Part shown: positions 7,257 through 15,780 of the stretch, one piece after another
How the letters are laid out: every line of letters starts with the position of its first letter
Numbering within the stretch: the stretch's first letter is position 1
Source: an uncultured Mycoplasmatota bacterium
Lineage (GTDB): Bacteria; Bacillota_I; Bacilli_A; RF39; UBA660
Direction: 5' to 3'
Length of the DNA: 23,181 nt
NCBI GenBank assembly: GCA_900551455.1
Contig: URVV01000016.1
Location: 1 to 23,181 of the forward strand
Position numbers and translations under genes: made by a program
The notes under the pieces: generated by a model
The model's database searches: none
Seen by the model: the letters and a program-made list of their open reading frames with translations, nothing else
Told to the model about the DNA's origin: nothing

Positions 7257-8696
7257 ATGGCTAAAAAAACTAAGAAAAAGACAATGCTATCAGCATTCTC
7301 CATCATCCTTATTATGATATTTGGATTAGGAATTCTTTCTCATATTTTGCCACAAGCAGAATTTGTTGGTGAAGAACTCGTTAATGGCAGTGGTGTTGTA
7401 GGTGCAAAATTGTCTGATATTCTAATGAGCCCAATACTTGGTTTCCAAGATGCAATGGACGTATGTGTATTCATAATGATCCTTGGTGCCTTCTTAGCAG
7501 TAGTAACTAAAACAGGTGCCCTAGAAACTGGAATAAAAGTATTAATAAGAAAACTAAAAGGAAGGGAATTACTATTAATTCCAATACTAATGTTCATTTT
7601 TAGTATTGGTGGAACAACTTATGGTATGCTAGAAGAAACCGTTGGTTTCTATGCCTTACTATCTGCTACTATGGTAGCTGCTGGTATGGATACCATAGTT
7701 GCTTCAGCAACAATTCTATTAGGTGCTGGCGTTGGTGTATTAGGTTCTACCATCAATCCATTCGCCGTAGGAGCAGCAATAGATGCTCTACCAGAAGGAA
7801 TTGCTGTAAACCAAGGAATCACTATCGCTATTGGTGTAGCCCTATGGTTAACATCATATATTATTGCTGTAATATTTGTTATGCGTTATGCTAAGAAAGT
7901 TAAAGCCGATAAAGGTTCAACATTCCTATCATTACAAGAACAAAAAGCAATGGATAAAAGATATGGTGATGAAGAAATCGAAGCTGATGCTAAACTTACT
8001 ACAAAACAAAAAATTACTCTATGGATCTTTGGATTAACATTTGTTATAATGATTTGCGGATTCATTCCTTGGGAAGATCTAGGAGTAACATTCTTTACAG
8101 GCATTACTGGAAAATTAACTGGTTCTCCACTAGGAGCATGGTGGTTTAACGAAGGAGGATTATGGTTCTTAATAGTAACTATTCTTCTATGTATCATTAA
8201 TGGCTTTAGTGAAAAAGAAACTGTTGATACATTCATCGATGGTGCCGATGATATGGTTGGTGTAATATTAATCATTGGTGTAGCTCGTGGAGCATCAGTT
8301 CTAATGACTACAACTCACTTAGATAATTATATTATCTTTAATGCAGCCAATTGGTTAAGAAGTATGCCAGCAATCTTATATGCTCCATGTAACTACTTAT
8401 TACACATTGTTTTGTCAGTATTAGTTCCATCATCATCTGGTATATCTTCATTATCTACTCCAATTATGGGACCACTTACTCACGAACTTGGTTTCTCAGT
8501 AGAAACAAATATTATGATATTAGTAGCTGCTAACGGTTTAGTAAACCTAGTAACTCCAACATGTGGAGCAATTATGGGTGGACTAGCCCTAGCACGCGTT
8601 GAATACTCAACTTGGTTTAAATGGGTATGGCGTTTAATCCTATATCTAGCATTTGCCTCAATGATTATTCTAACATTAGCTATGATAATATTCTAA
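7257..8696 (+). CDS. arcD: YfcC-family carrier, probable arginine/ornithine exchanger
   Basis: A 479-residue integral membrane protein with about 12 membrane segments. It belongs to the YfcC/DcuC-like (C4-dicarboxylate anaerobic carrier-like) family, which often replaces the classical ArcD in ADI operons of lactic acid bacteria and Mollicutes. A charged cytoplasmic loop lies at about residues 210-255. Conserved family stretches include EETVGFY and the small-residue/Ser-rich LVPSSSG near the C-terminal half. As the last gene of the unit it would swap internal ornithine for external arginine at no energy cost. Other amino acids or peptides as substrate cannot be excluded from sequence. A strong GGGAGG site (7241-7246) overlaps the arcC stop, and a terminator follows. 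Confidence 0.85.
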   Translation: MAKKTKKKTMLSAFSIILIMIFGLGILSHILPQAEFVGEELVNGSGVVGAKLSDILMSPILGFQDAMDVCVFIMILGAFLAVVTKTGALETGIKVLIRKLKGRELLLIPILMFIFSIGGTTYGMLEETVGFYALLSATMVAAGMDTIVASATILLGAGVGVLGSTINPFAVGAAIDALPEGIAVNQGITIAIGVALWLTSYIIAVIFVMRYAKKVKADKGSTFLSLQEQKAMDKRYGDEEIEADAKLTTKQKITLWIFGLTFVIMICGFIPWEDLGVTFFTGITGKLTGSPLGAWWFNEGGLWFLIVTILLCIINGFSEKETVDTFIDGADDMVGVILIIGVARGASVLMTTTHLDNYIIFNAANWLRSMPAILYAPCNYLLHIVLSVLVPSSSGISSLSTPIMGPLTHELGFSVETNIMILVAANGLVNLVTPTCGAIMGGLALARVEYSTWFKWVWRLILYLAFASMIILTLAMIIF

Positions 8697-8704
8697 ACAT
8701 ATAT

Positions 8705-8738
8705 AAGACTATTAGTAATTATCCTAATAGTCTTTTTT
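8705..8738 (+). terminator. Rho-independent terminator of the ADI unit
   Basis: An 11-bp perfect stem (AAGACTATTAG at 8705-8715 and CTAATAGTCTT at 8724-8734) with an 8-nt loop runs into TTTTTT. It begins eight bases after the stop of the exchanger gene and closes the seven-gene unit. Confidence 0.92.
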
Positions 8739-8758
8739 ATTCCCCTCTTAAAACCAAT

Positions 8759-8787
8759 TTGACAATTCCCTCATTTTCTGCTATAAT
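8759..8787 (+). promoter_or_regulatory. Perfect consensus extended -10 promoter of the RNase J gene
   Basis: TTGACA (8759-8764), a 17-bp spacer and TATAAT (8782-8787) match the sigma-A consensus at all 12 positions. The spacer ends in TGC, which adds the extended -10 TGn element. This predicts strong, largely activator-independent transcription. An AAAGGAG site (8814-8820) precedes ATG 8824. Confidence 0.9.
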
Positions 8788-8823
8788 TTACTAGTCTTTA
8801 TACTTTATTTAGAAAGGAGAAAA

Positions 8824-10470
8824 ATGAGTAAAATAAATATTTTTAGTCTTGGTGGACTAAATGAAAACGGAAAAAATATGTACGTTATCGAGGTAGATAA
8901 TGACATCTTTGTTTTTGAAGCGGGTTTGCAGTATGCTGATGAGCATACCTTAGGAATAGACTATATGATTCCTAATATTGAATATTTAAAAAACAATAAA
9001 GAAAGAATAAAAGGCTTGTTTTTAACTCACGGACACGATGAAAATGTCGGAGCAATAACTGATATTATTGATACATTAGATAACGTAAAAATATATGCCT
9101 CAAGATTTACTTATCATATCGTTAAAGAAGATCTTGAAACATATAAAAAGAATACCACTAATTTAGTTGAAATAAGAGAAAATAAACCCCTTGACTTTGG
9201 AGATGTAAAAATAGTTCCAATTAGTTTATCACATTCTATACCAGATAACTTTGGATATGCTGTATATACAAAAGACGGAGTAATTTTCTATGCCTCAGAT
9301 TTTGTTTTTGATTCAACAATGCGTGGCCCCTTTAAAACAGAAATAGGACGTCTAGCATATATTGGTAGACAAAATGTTCTATGTCTAATGTCTGAATCAT
9401 TATACGCTATGAAAAAAAGTCATACCTCACCAAATCATCGTATACAAGGGTTAATTAATGAAACACTAACAAAGCATAAAGGAAGAATAATTTTTAATGT
9501 TTTAAATTCCCATCTTTACAGAATACAAGAATTATTTAATGAAGTATCAAAGACTGAACGTAAAATTGTAGTTATGGGTAAAAGATTACAAAACATTATA
9601 AAATATTCTATCGAAAATAATTATCTTCATATAGACAATAAATTTATTGGTGATTTGTCAAATATAAATGATGACAATGTTGTAATACTAAATTCTAATG
9701 AAAGAGAAAAACCATATGTAAATATGATAAAAATTCTTGATGGGTATGATAAATTTATCAAAATTAATAAACACGACACCATTTTCTTAGCAACTCCAAT
9801 ATATGAAGGAAGAGAAAAAACCTTCTATAAAATGCTTGATCGTATTGCTATGACTGGTGCTACTGCTATTACCTTAAATCCTAAAAAAAATCTATCATAT
9901 CACGCTTCAGCAGAAGATTTAATGTTAATGATCGATTTAATGAATCCTAGATACTATTTCCCAATAAAAGGAGAGTATTCAGAACAAGTAGCTAATGGTG
10001 AATTAGCATATAAATTAGGTATTCCTAAAGAGAATATTATCCTAAAAGAGAATGGTTATGTTGCTACTTTTTCTTCAGGTAATTTAATTGATACATATAA
10101 CAAAATACCAACCGGAGTTATTTCTATTGATGGTGACTCATCTAACGACGTTGGAGAATTAGTTCTAAAAGATCGTGAAATGTTATCTAATAACGGTATT
10201 GTAATAATAAGTACCACCCTAGATAAAAAAACAAAACATATAATCTCTGGTCCAGAAATTTTAACAAGAGGATTTATCTATGTTAAAGACAGCCAAGAAT
10301 TAATAACTGGCATTAAAGAATTGTGTCAAAACATTATCAAAGAAAATGTTCATAATAATTATTTAGATTACAGTAAAGTAAAGAATACTATTCGTGATAA
10401 TCTATCTAAATATTTATATGTCCAAACCGGTAACAGGCCGATGATAATTACAGTAATTCAAGAAATATAA
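8824..10470 (+). CDS. rnj: RNase J-family protein with a degenerate metal site (RNase J2-like)
   Basis: A 548-residue metallo-beta-lactamase/beta-CASP protein with the RNase J layout: an N-terminal MBL domain, a beta-CASP insertion at about 205-345, the return to MBL and a C-terminal domain. RNase J enzymes are 5'-3' exo- and endoribonucleases of mRNA decay and rRNA processing. The core motif HGHxDH reads HGHDEN (69-74) here, so the Asp/His pair is replaced by E73/N74. The PVHGEY histidine ligand is K382 (PIKGEY). H137, D159 and H360 remain. The metal site is therefore probably impaired, as in the J2 paralogues that act mainly as partners of catalytic J1. A J1 gene would be expected elsewhere. 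It is monocistronic, with its own promoter and terminator. Family membership is firm; lack of activity is inference. Confidence 0.9.
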   Translation: MSKINIFSLGGLNENGKNMYVIEVDNDIFVFEAGLQYADEHTLGIDYMIPNIEYLKNNKERIKGLFLTHGHDENVGAITDIIDTLDNVKIYASRFTYHIVKEDLETYKKNTTNLVEIRENKPLDFGDVKIVPISLSHSIPDNFGYAVYTKDGVIFYASDFVFDSTMRGPFKTEIGRLAYIGRQNVLCLMSESLYAMKKSHTSPNHRIQGLINETLTKHKGRIIFNVLNSHLYRIQELFNEVSKTERKIVVMGKRLQNIIKYSIENNYLHIDNKFIGDLSNINDDNVVILNSNEREKPYVNMIKILDGYDKFIKINKHDTIFLATPIYEGREKTFYKMLDRIAMTGATAITLNPKKNLSYHASAEDLMLMIDLMNPRYYFPIKGEYSEQVANGELAYKLGIPKENIILKENGYVATFSSGNLIDTYNKIPTGVISIDGDSSNDVGELVLKDREMLSNNGIVIISTTLDKKTKHIISGPEILTRGFIYVKDSQELITGIKELCQNIIKENVHNNYLDYSKVKNTIRDNLSKYLYVQTGNRPMIITVIQEI

Positions 10471-10497
10471 GTAAGTGAATCTTCACTTGCTTTTTTT
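10470..10497 (+). terminator. Rho-independent terminator of the RNase J gene
   Basis: AGTAAGTGAA (10470-10479) pairs with TTCACTTGCT (10482-10491), with one G-T wobble and a tight loop, and leads into seven T (10491-10497). The stem includes the last base of the stop codon. Confidence 0.85.
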
Positions 10498-10517
10498 CTT
10501 TAACAATTCAATTTAAC

Positions 10518-10569
10518 TTGACATAATAACAAAAAAAGACTTTATTAATTATTATCTTTATAGTATAAT
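10518..10569 (+). promoter_or_regulatory. Promoter region of the gpmI-polysaccharide operon
   Basis: A perfect TATAAT (10564-10569) lies 16 bp before ATG 10586, with only a weak TTTATT (10541-10546) as -35 at 17-bp spacing. A perfect TTGACA (10518-10523) lies 17 bp before that same TTTATT, which could serve as a weak -10. So there may be two staggered, each imperfect, promoters. Which one is used cannot be told from sequence. Confidence 0.55.
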
Positions 10570-10585
10570 TACATTAGGTGACAAT

Positions 10586-12097
10586 ATGAAAAAGGTATTA
10601 TTATGTATTATGGATGGCGTAGGCATAAGAGAAGCCACTTTAGGTAATGCTTATAAAAACGCCAATACAAAAATATTAGACAAATTAATGAAAAATTATC
10701 CTCACACATATCTTGAAGCCTCTGGCGAATATGTTGGATTGCCAAAAGGTCAAATGGGTAATTCCGAAGTAGGGCATACCACTATTGGCTCTGGAAGAAT
10801 AATCTACCAATCATTAGAAAAAATAAATCAAAGTATCAAAGATAAAACATTTTTTCATAATGAAGAATTTCTTAAAGTTATAAACCACGTTAAAAATAAC
10901 CATTCAAAATTACATTTAATTGGTCTACTAAGTGATGGTGGAATTCATTCCCATATTAATCACTTATATAGTCTCCTAGAATTATGTCAAAAAGAAAAAT
11001 TAACCAATGTCTATATTCATATAATAACTGATGGTAGAGATACAAGCCCAACAAGTGGAATCAATTATATTAAAGAATTAGAAAACAAAATTAAGAAACT
11101 AAAAGTAGGTAAAATAGCTACTATATGTGGACGCTATTATATGATGGATCGAGATAACAATTATGATCGAGTAAAACTAGCCTATGATATGCTCTTATTA
11201 AACAAAGGAAATCATTATCAAGATGCTATTAGTGCTTGGCGAGATAACCAAGATAAATCTATTACCGATGAATTTATTAAGCCATCAATAATTTGTGAAG
11301 CCGGATTAATATCTGATAATGATGGAATTATTACTTATAATTACCGTCCAGATAGATTAAGAGAATTATATACTGCTCTAACAAATAAAAACTATCCTTG
11401 CTTTGAAAGAATAGTCAGAAAAAATCTTAAATTAGTAACATTTATGCCTGTTGATAAAAACGTTATCTGTAGCAATGCTTTTAAATTAGAAAATTTATCA
11501 AATGTTTTAGGAGAAGTCATATCTAAGAATAACCTATCTCAACTAAGAATTGCTGAAACCGAAAAATATGCTCACGTTACTTATTTCTTCGATGGTGGAA
11601 AAGAATTAAACCTTAATAAATGTCAAAAAATCCTAATACCTAGTCCTAAAGTAGCTACATATGATTTAATGCCAGAAATGTCAGCTTACAAAATAACAGC
11701 CTCGTTAATTAACGAACTAAAACAAAAACCAGATTTAATAGTTTTAAATTTTGCTAACGGCGATATGGTTGGTCATACCGGAGTATATGAACAAGGTTTA
11801 GTAGCAGTTACCACCGTTGATACCTGTATTGGTAAGATTTTATCTAACATAAATTTAGATGAATATACTATCATAATCACTGCTGATCACGGAAATTGTG
11901 AACAAATGATAAACGATGACGGTACAATAAATACCGCTCATACAACTAACTTAGTTCCCTTTATTCTTATAGATAAAAAATATAAATTAAAGCCATCGAT
12001 TGGCAAATTATCTGATATAGCCCCAACAATCTTAAAAATTATGGGAATTGACATTCCAAACGAAATGACTGGCAATATCTTAATAAAAGGAGAATAA
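10586..12097 (+). CDS. gpmI: 2,3-bisphosphoglycerate-independent phosphoglycerate mutase
   Basis: Interconverts 3- and 2-phosphoglycerate in glycolysis through a Mn-dependent phosphoserine intermediate, in the cytosol. The 503-residue protein has the alkaline-phosphatase fold. Metal ligand D10 lies in IMDG, the catalytic serine S60 in MGNSEVGH, and the C-terminal metal site includes TADHGNCEQM. Length is close to the usual 510. It starts behind AGGTGA (10576-10581). Only two bases separate its stop from the licD start, and no terminator lies between, so this housekeeping gene appears to head the surface-polysaccharide operon. In many Bacillota it sits instead with gap, pgk, tpi and eno. Confidence 0.96.
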   Translation: MKKVLLCIMDGVGIREATLGNAYKNANTKILDKLMKNYPHTYLEASGEYVGLPKGQMGNSEVGHTTIGSGRIIYQSLEKINQSIKDKTFFHNEEFLKVINHVKNNHSKLHLIGLLSDGGIHSHINHLYSLLELCQKEKLTNVYIHIITDGRDTSPTSGINYIKELENKIKKLKVGKIATICGRYYMMDRDNNYDRVKLAYDMLLLNKGNHYQDAISAWRDNQDKSITDEFIKPSIICEAGLISDNDGIITYNYRPDRLRELYTALTNKNYPCFERIVRKNLKLVTFMPVDKNVICSNAFKLENLSNVLGEVISKNNLSQLRIAETEKYAHVTYFFDGGKELNLNKCQKILIPSPKVATYDLMPEMSAYKITASLINELKQKPDLIVLNFANGDMVGHTGVYEQGLVAVTTVDTCIGKILSNINLDEYTIIITADHGNCEQMINDDGTINTAHTTNLVPFILIDKKYKLKPSIGKLSDIAPTILKIMGIDIPNEMTGNILIKGE

Positions 12098-12099
12098 AG

Positions 12100-12918
12100 A
12101 TGTTAAAAGAATTAGATAATGATACCCTAAAAAAATTACAAGAAGTTGAATTAGAAATCCTCGAAGAATTTGATCGGATCTGTAAAAAACATAACCTTAC
12201 ATATTTTGCTGTCGGAGGAACCTTAATCGGAGTAATTAGACACGAAGGCTTTATTCCCTGGGATGATGATATCGATCTAGGTATGCCAAGAAAAGATTAT
12301 GACAAATTCATAGAAATATGTGAAAATACCAAAGAATTAAACGACAATTTTTATATTCAGTCAGGCTATGATTCCGAGAATAACTGGACTTGCTTTACAA
12401 AAATAAGAAAGAAAAACACCCTAGCAGATGAAGCTCAAGTTCATCATATCAATAAACCCAAAGGTATTTTTATAGATATCTTTCCATATGATAAAATACC
12501 TACTAATAAAGGCTTATTATATAAAATAAGAAATAATATTGTAAAAGCAATAAACGAAACCATCTTCTATAAATGGAAAACTAAAAAACTAAGTGATTTA
12601 AGAATAAAACCATTATGTTTATTACTATCGATATTCAGTAACAAAACCCTAAAAAGATGGTTAAACAAAATTGCCACAAAATATAATAATAAAGATTGTG
12701 AATATGTTATTAGTTATCTTGGAGCATATAGCCTTACCAAAGAAACTTTCAAAAAAGAAACATTCACTAAAACAATTAATAAAAAGTTCGCAGGAAGAGA
12801 TATTCCTGTTCCTAAAGACTATCATCTTTATTTAACTCAAATATATGGAGATTATTTAAAATTACCCCCAGAAGAAAAAAGAGTTAACCATTCGATGATG
12901 GAAATACGTTTTAAATAA
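12100..12918 (+). CDS. LicD-family phosphotransferase (phosphocholine or phosphopolyol transfer to glycan)
   Basis: A 272-residue protein of the LicD nucleotidyltransferase-fold family. The diagnostic block is complete: GGTLIGVIRHEGFIPWDDDID (residues 39-59) with the metal-binding Asp cluster, then MPRKDYDKF. LicD proteins attach phosphocholine, and in relatives ribitol or glycerol phosphate, to surface glycans from CDP-activated donors. The licA/B/C genes for choline uptake and activation are not in the window, so the donor is unknown. The AAAGGAG ribosome binding site (12087-12093) lies in the end of gpmI. No membrane segment is seen, so it should act at the inner face on lipid-linked or nucleotide-linked sugars. 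Confidence 0.85.
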   Translation: MLKELDNDTLKKLQEVELEILEEFDRICKKHNLTYFAVGGTLIGVIRHEGFIPWDDDIDLGMPRKDYDKFIEICENTKELNDNFYIQSGYDSENNWTCFTKIRKKNTLADEAQVHHINKPKGIFIDIFPYDKIPTNKGLLYKIRNNIVKAINETIFYKWKTKKLSDLRIKPLCLLLSIFSNKTLKRWLNKIATKYNNKDCEYVISYLGAYSLTKETFKKETFTKTINKKFAGRDIPVPKDYHLYLTQIYGDYLKLPPEEKRVNHSMMEIRFK

Positions 12919-12933
12919 AAAAAAGGAAAAAAT

Positions 12934-14223
12934 ATGAGAAAAGAAAGAAATAAAAAAGTAAAAAATAAAACTTTTCCACTAATGATTACACTTATTGCTT
13001 TAATAGTTATTGGCACCCTAGGATATTATATGTATACCCAAAATGAAATAAAAAAAGAGGAATTAAAAGAAAAAAAACATTATGAAGATATTCTCTCACA
13101 TTACAATAAAACCGTTATTACTAATAAAGAAGTTAAACTATATCAAAAAAAAGATAATGAATATATTTCAGTAGGAACAGTTAAAAGTAATGAACTATTA
13201 TCATTAGTAGAAAAAGAATTAACTTATCAAGATGATTATTTAGAGGTCTCTACATTTGATAACAATTATTATATTAATTATCAAGATGTTACTAAATTTT
13301 ATGAAGATGAATCTCCAGTAAATGATCGCTATAAAAAATATCTTCCATTTAATAAAAACATTATTACCAAAGAGTTAACCAACTTTTATGATGAAGAAGG
13401 AACTCTAGTATATAAATTAAATAAATCATATAACTTACCAATAATTATCAAAGACAAAGACAAATACGGTGTTGAACTAAATAATAAATTATTATATGTA
13501 AAGCAAGAAGATGTTGCCGATTTAAAAGACAATAAAAACACCGGTAAAAGCAATACCCCTAGTATAGCTGTACTAAACTATCATTTCTTTTATGATGAAA
13601 AAGATTCCAAAGCCGTAAAAGAATGTAATCAGATAATTTGTCACTCTAAAAGTCTATTTAAGACACATCTTGAATTTATCAAAAATAACAATATTTTTAC
13701 TCCAACTATGAAAGAATTTGAACAATACCTAAACGGTCAAATTCGATTACCAAAAAGTGTTTTAATAACTATTGATGACGGTTGGCGTATGCAAGACGGA
13801 ATAGATTTACTAGAAGAATACAAAGTAAATGCCACAGTCTTTCTAATAACCAGCTGGTTTAAAAACGAAATAAAATTCCTTAATGATTACAAATATGTTG
13901 AATTTCACTCCCACGGCGATAATCTTCATACCCCTGGAGCTTGTCCAGGAGGGCAGGGGGGTCCAATAAAATGTTTAAATAAAACTAAACTTTTAGCAGA
14001 TCTTGCACTAAGTAGAAAAAAATTAAATAATACAACATATTTTTGTTACCCATTTTATGAATACAACAATTACTCCATTGGAGTATTAAAGGAAGCCGGA
14101 TTTACTCTTTCATTTGCTGGAGGTTTCCGCCGAGCAAAATCAACAGATAACAGATATGCTCTTCCAAGATATGTTATTTACAATAACACTACAGCAAATC
14201 AACTAAAAAACTATATTGGTTAG
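12934..14223 (+). CDS. Membrane-anchored NodB-type polysaccharide deacetylase
   Basis: A 429-residue protein: a short basic N-terminus, one membrane anchor (about 14-34), an external stalk/N-domain of about 170 residues with possible SH3-like strands, and a NodB deacetylase domain (about 210-429). Deacetylase motifs resemble PgaB/IcaB: VLNYHFFYDE, the catalytic/metal pair D281-D282 (TIDDGW) and H327-x4-H332. It would remove acetyl groups from amino sugars of the exported glycan or peptidoglycan at the outer surface. After the His motif lies an unusual Gly/Cys insert (GACPGGQGGPIKC, C337 and C347). C231 and C236 form a second close pair. The start follows AAAGGAAA with six bases to ATG. The substrate is inferred from context only. 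Confidence 0.87.
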   Translation: MRKERNKKVKNKTFPLMITLIALIVIGTLGYYMYTQNEIKKEELKEKKHYEDILSHYNKTVITNKEVKLYQKKDNEYISVGTVKSNELLSLVEKELTYQDDYLEVSTFDNNYYINYQDVTKFYEDESPVNDRYKKYLPFNKNIITKELTNFYDEEGTLVYKLNKSYNLPIIIKDKDKYGVELNNKLLYVKQEDVADLKDNKNTGKSNTPSIAVLNYHFFYDEKDSKAVKECNQIICHSKSLFKTHLEFIKNNNIFTPTMKEFEQYLNGQIRLPKSVLITIDDGWRMQDGIDLLEEYKVNATVFLITSWFKNEIKFLNDYKYVEFHSHGDNLHTPGACPGGQGGPIKCLNKTKLLADLALSRKKLNNTTYFCYPFYEYNNYSIGVLKEAGFTLSFAGGFRRAKSTDNRYALPRYVIYNNTTANQLKNYIG

Positions 14224-14238
14224 AAAAGGTGATTGTAT

Positions 14239-15780
14239 ATGCCAAAAACAAGAACACAAAATGTTATGCGAAATATGTGGGTTGGTACCCTGTTTCAAAT
14301 CCTAAGCCTTATCTTAGGATTTGTAAACCGTACCATCTTTATTAAGATTCTAGGAGCTGAGTATTTAGGATTAAACAGCCTATTTACAAACATTTTAACT
14401 ATTTTATCATTTGCTGAATTAGGAATTGGTAATGCCATTATTTTCAGTATGTATAAACCCCTTTCCACAGGTGATGAACAGAAATTAAAAAAACTTACCA
14501 ATTTCTATAAACAAACATATCTAAAAATAGGTACTATTATGTTAGTAGTAGGCCTTTCTATTACTCCTTTTGTTCCCAGAATAATTGAAAGCGTTCCTAA
14601 AATAAGTGAAAGTATCTATCTAATATATATTTTATTCGTTGTAGATTCTGCCGTATCATATTTCTTTTCATATAGAACCTGCATAATAACTGCCGATCAA
14701 AAAAACTATATCATTATTACATACACCCATATCTTTAAAATAGCCCAAATGATTCTTCAATTAGTTATTCTATATTTTACCCACAATTATATGTTATATT
14801 TAATCCTTCAAATAACTAATACCATTATTACTCAAATATTTTTATCATATAAATCAAAAAAAATGTATCCATATCTAAAAGAAATTAACAATGAACATTT
14901 AGAAGATAAAGAGAAAAAGAGTATCCTAAATAATGTCAAAACACTATTCATATATAAATTTGGATCAGTTATTTTAAATGGAACCGACAGTATCATAATA
15001 TCTAAAAAATTAGGCCTAACTATTCTTGGACTATACTCAAACTATTTATTAATAATAAATGCCTTAGCCCAAATAATTTCCCAAGTTCTAAATGCCTTTA
15101 CTTCAAGTATTGGTAATCTAATAGCTCAAAAAGATGTCCAAAAAGATAAAAATGTTTTCTTTCAATTGTTTTACTTCACCATCTATATATATGCTATCTG
15201 CGGCTGCTGTCTATATTTATTATTTAATGATTTTATTACCATCTGGTTAGGGTCATCATACATACTTTCCAACTTTGTCGTAGCAATGATTGTCCTTCAC
15301 TTATGCGTAAACGGAATACAGTTTGCCGCCTTTACCTTTAGAAATGCCGCCGGAGAATTTAATCATTATAAATATTCACCAATATATTCCGCCGTTTTAA
15401 ACATTGTTCTTTCCCTTTACTTTGCCAAAATAATGGGATTAGGAGGAATTTTCCTTGCCACAACTATTTCAAGACTTACTAGTGCCACTTGGATAGATCC
15501 AGTAATCATCTTCAAGAATACCTTCCATTCCCCAGTAAAAGAATACTTTATAAAATATATAAAATACTGGATTTTAATTATTCTTTGCTTTATTCCTTCA
15601 TACTTATTAACTAAAAATATTAAAGTTACCAATATCTTCTTATTTGGTATCAAAGGAATTATTATCTTCCTTGTAACTACCACTACCTTCATTCTCTTAA
15701 CAATGAAAACTGAAGAATTTAAAAATGTAAAAAGTGCCTTATTATTTCAAATAAAAAAGAAAGTAGGAAAAATTCAATGA
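14239..15780 (+). CDS. Wzx-type oligosaccharide flippase
   Basis: A 513-residue, very hydrophobic protein of the MOP superfamily (polysaccharide transport/Wzx type) with roughly a dozen or more membrane segments. The N-terminal motif FVNRTIFIKILGAEYLGLN, followed by LFTNILTILSFAELGIG, is typical of Gram-positive capsule/teichuronic repeat-unit flippases. It would move undecaprenyl-linked repeat units across the membrane for polymerisation. ATG 14239 is preferred to the in-frame TTG 14233, because AAGGTGAT (14226-14233) stands at correct distance from the ATG. It overlaps the next gene by four bases (ATGA), with TGA as its stop. A perfect 11-bp hairpin lies in codons 20-29. Confidence 0.9.
   Translation: MPKTRTQNVMRNMWVGTLFQILSLILGFVNRTIFIKILGAEYLGLNSLFTNILTILSFAELGIGNAIIFSMYKPLSTGDEQKLKKLTNFYKQTYLKIGTIMLVVGLSITPFVPRIIESVPKISESIYLIYILFVVDSAVSYFFSYRTCIITADQKNYIIITYTHIFKIAQMILQLVILYFTHNYMLYLILQITNTIITQIFLSYKSKKMYPYLKEINNEHLEDKEKKSILNNVKTLFIYKFGSVILNGTDSIIISKKLGLTILGLYSNYLLIINALAQIISQVLNAFTSSIGNLIAQKDVQKDKNVFFQLFYFTIYIYAICGCCLYLLFNDFITIWLGSSYILSNFVVAMIVLHLCVNGIQFAAFTFRNAAGEFNHYKYSPIYSAVLNIVLSLYFAKIMGLGGIFLATTISRLTSATWIDPVIIFKNTFHSPVKEYFIKYIKYWILIILCFIPSYLLTKNIKVTNIFLFGIKGIIIFLVTTTTFILLTMKTEEFKNVKSALLFQIKKKVGKIQ
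14296..14323 (+). other. 11-bp perfect inverted repeat inside the flippase gene
   Basis: CAAATCCTAAG (14296-14306) and CTTAGGATTTG (14313-14323) form a perfect stem with the 6-nt loop CCTTAT, about 60-85 bases after the start codon. No T-run follows, so it is not a classical terminator. It may be an mRNA structure or a coincidence of codon choice. Confidence 0.5.

Noticed and set aside
8697..8823. Hidden small gene or sRNA between the ADI unit and the RNase J gene (also 10471-10585)
   Set aside because: These gaps are filled by a terminator followed by a promoter, with no open frame having a start and ribosome binding site.
13933..13949. Inverted repeat CCTGGA/TCCAGG and the G-rich run after it inside the deacetylase gene
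   Set aside because: Only a 6-bp stem, with no T-run, in codons for a Gly/Pro-rich insert; best explained by amino-acid composition.
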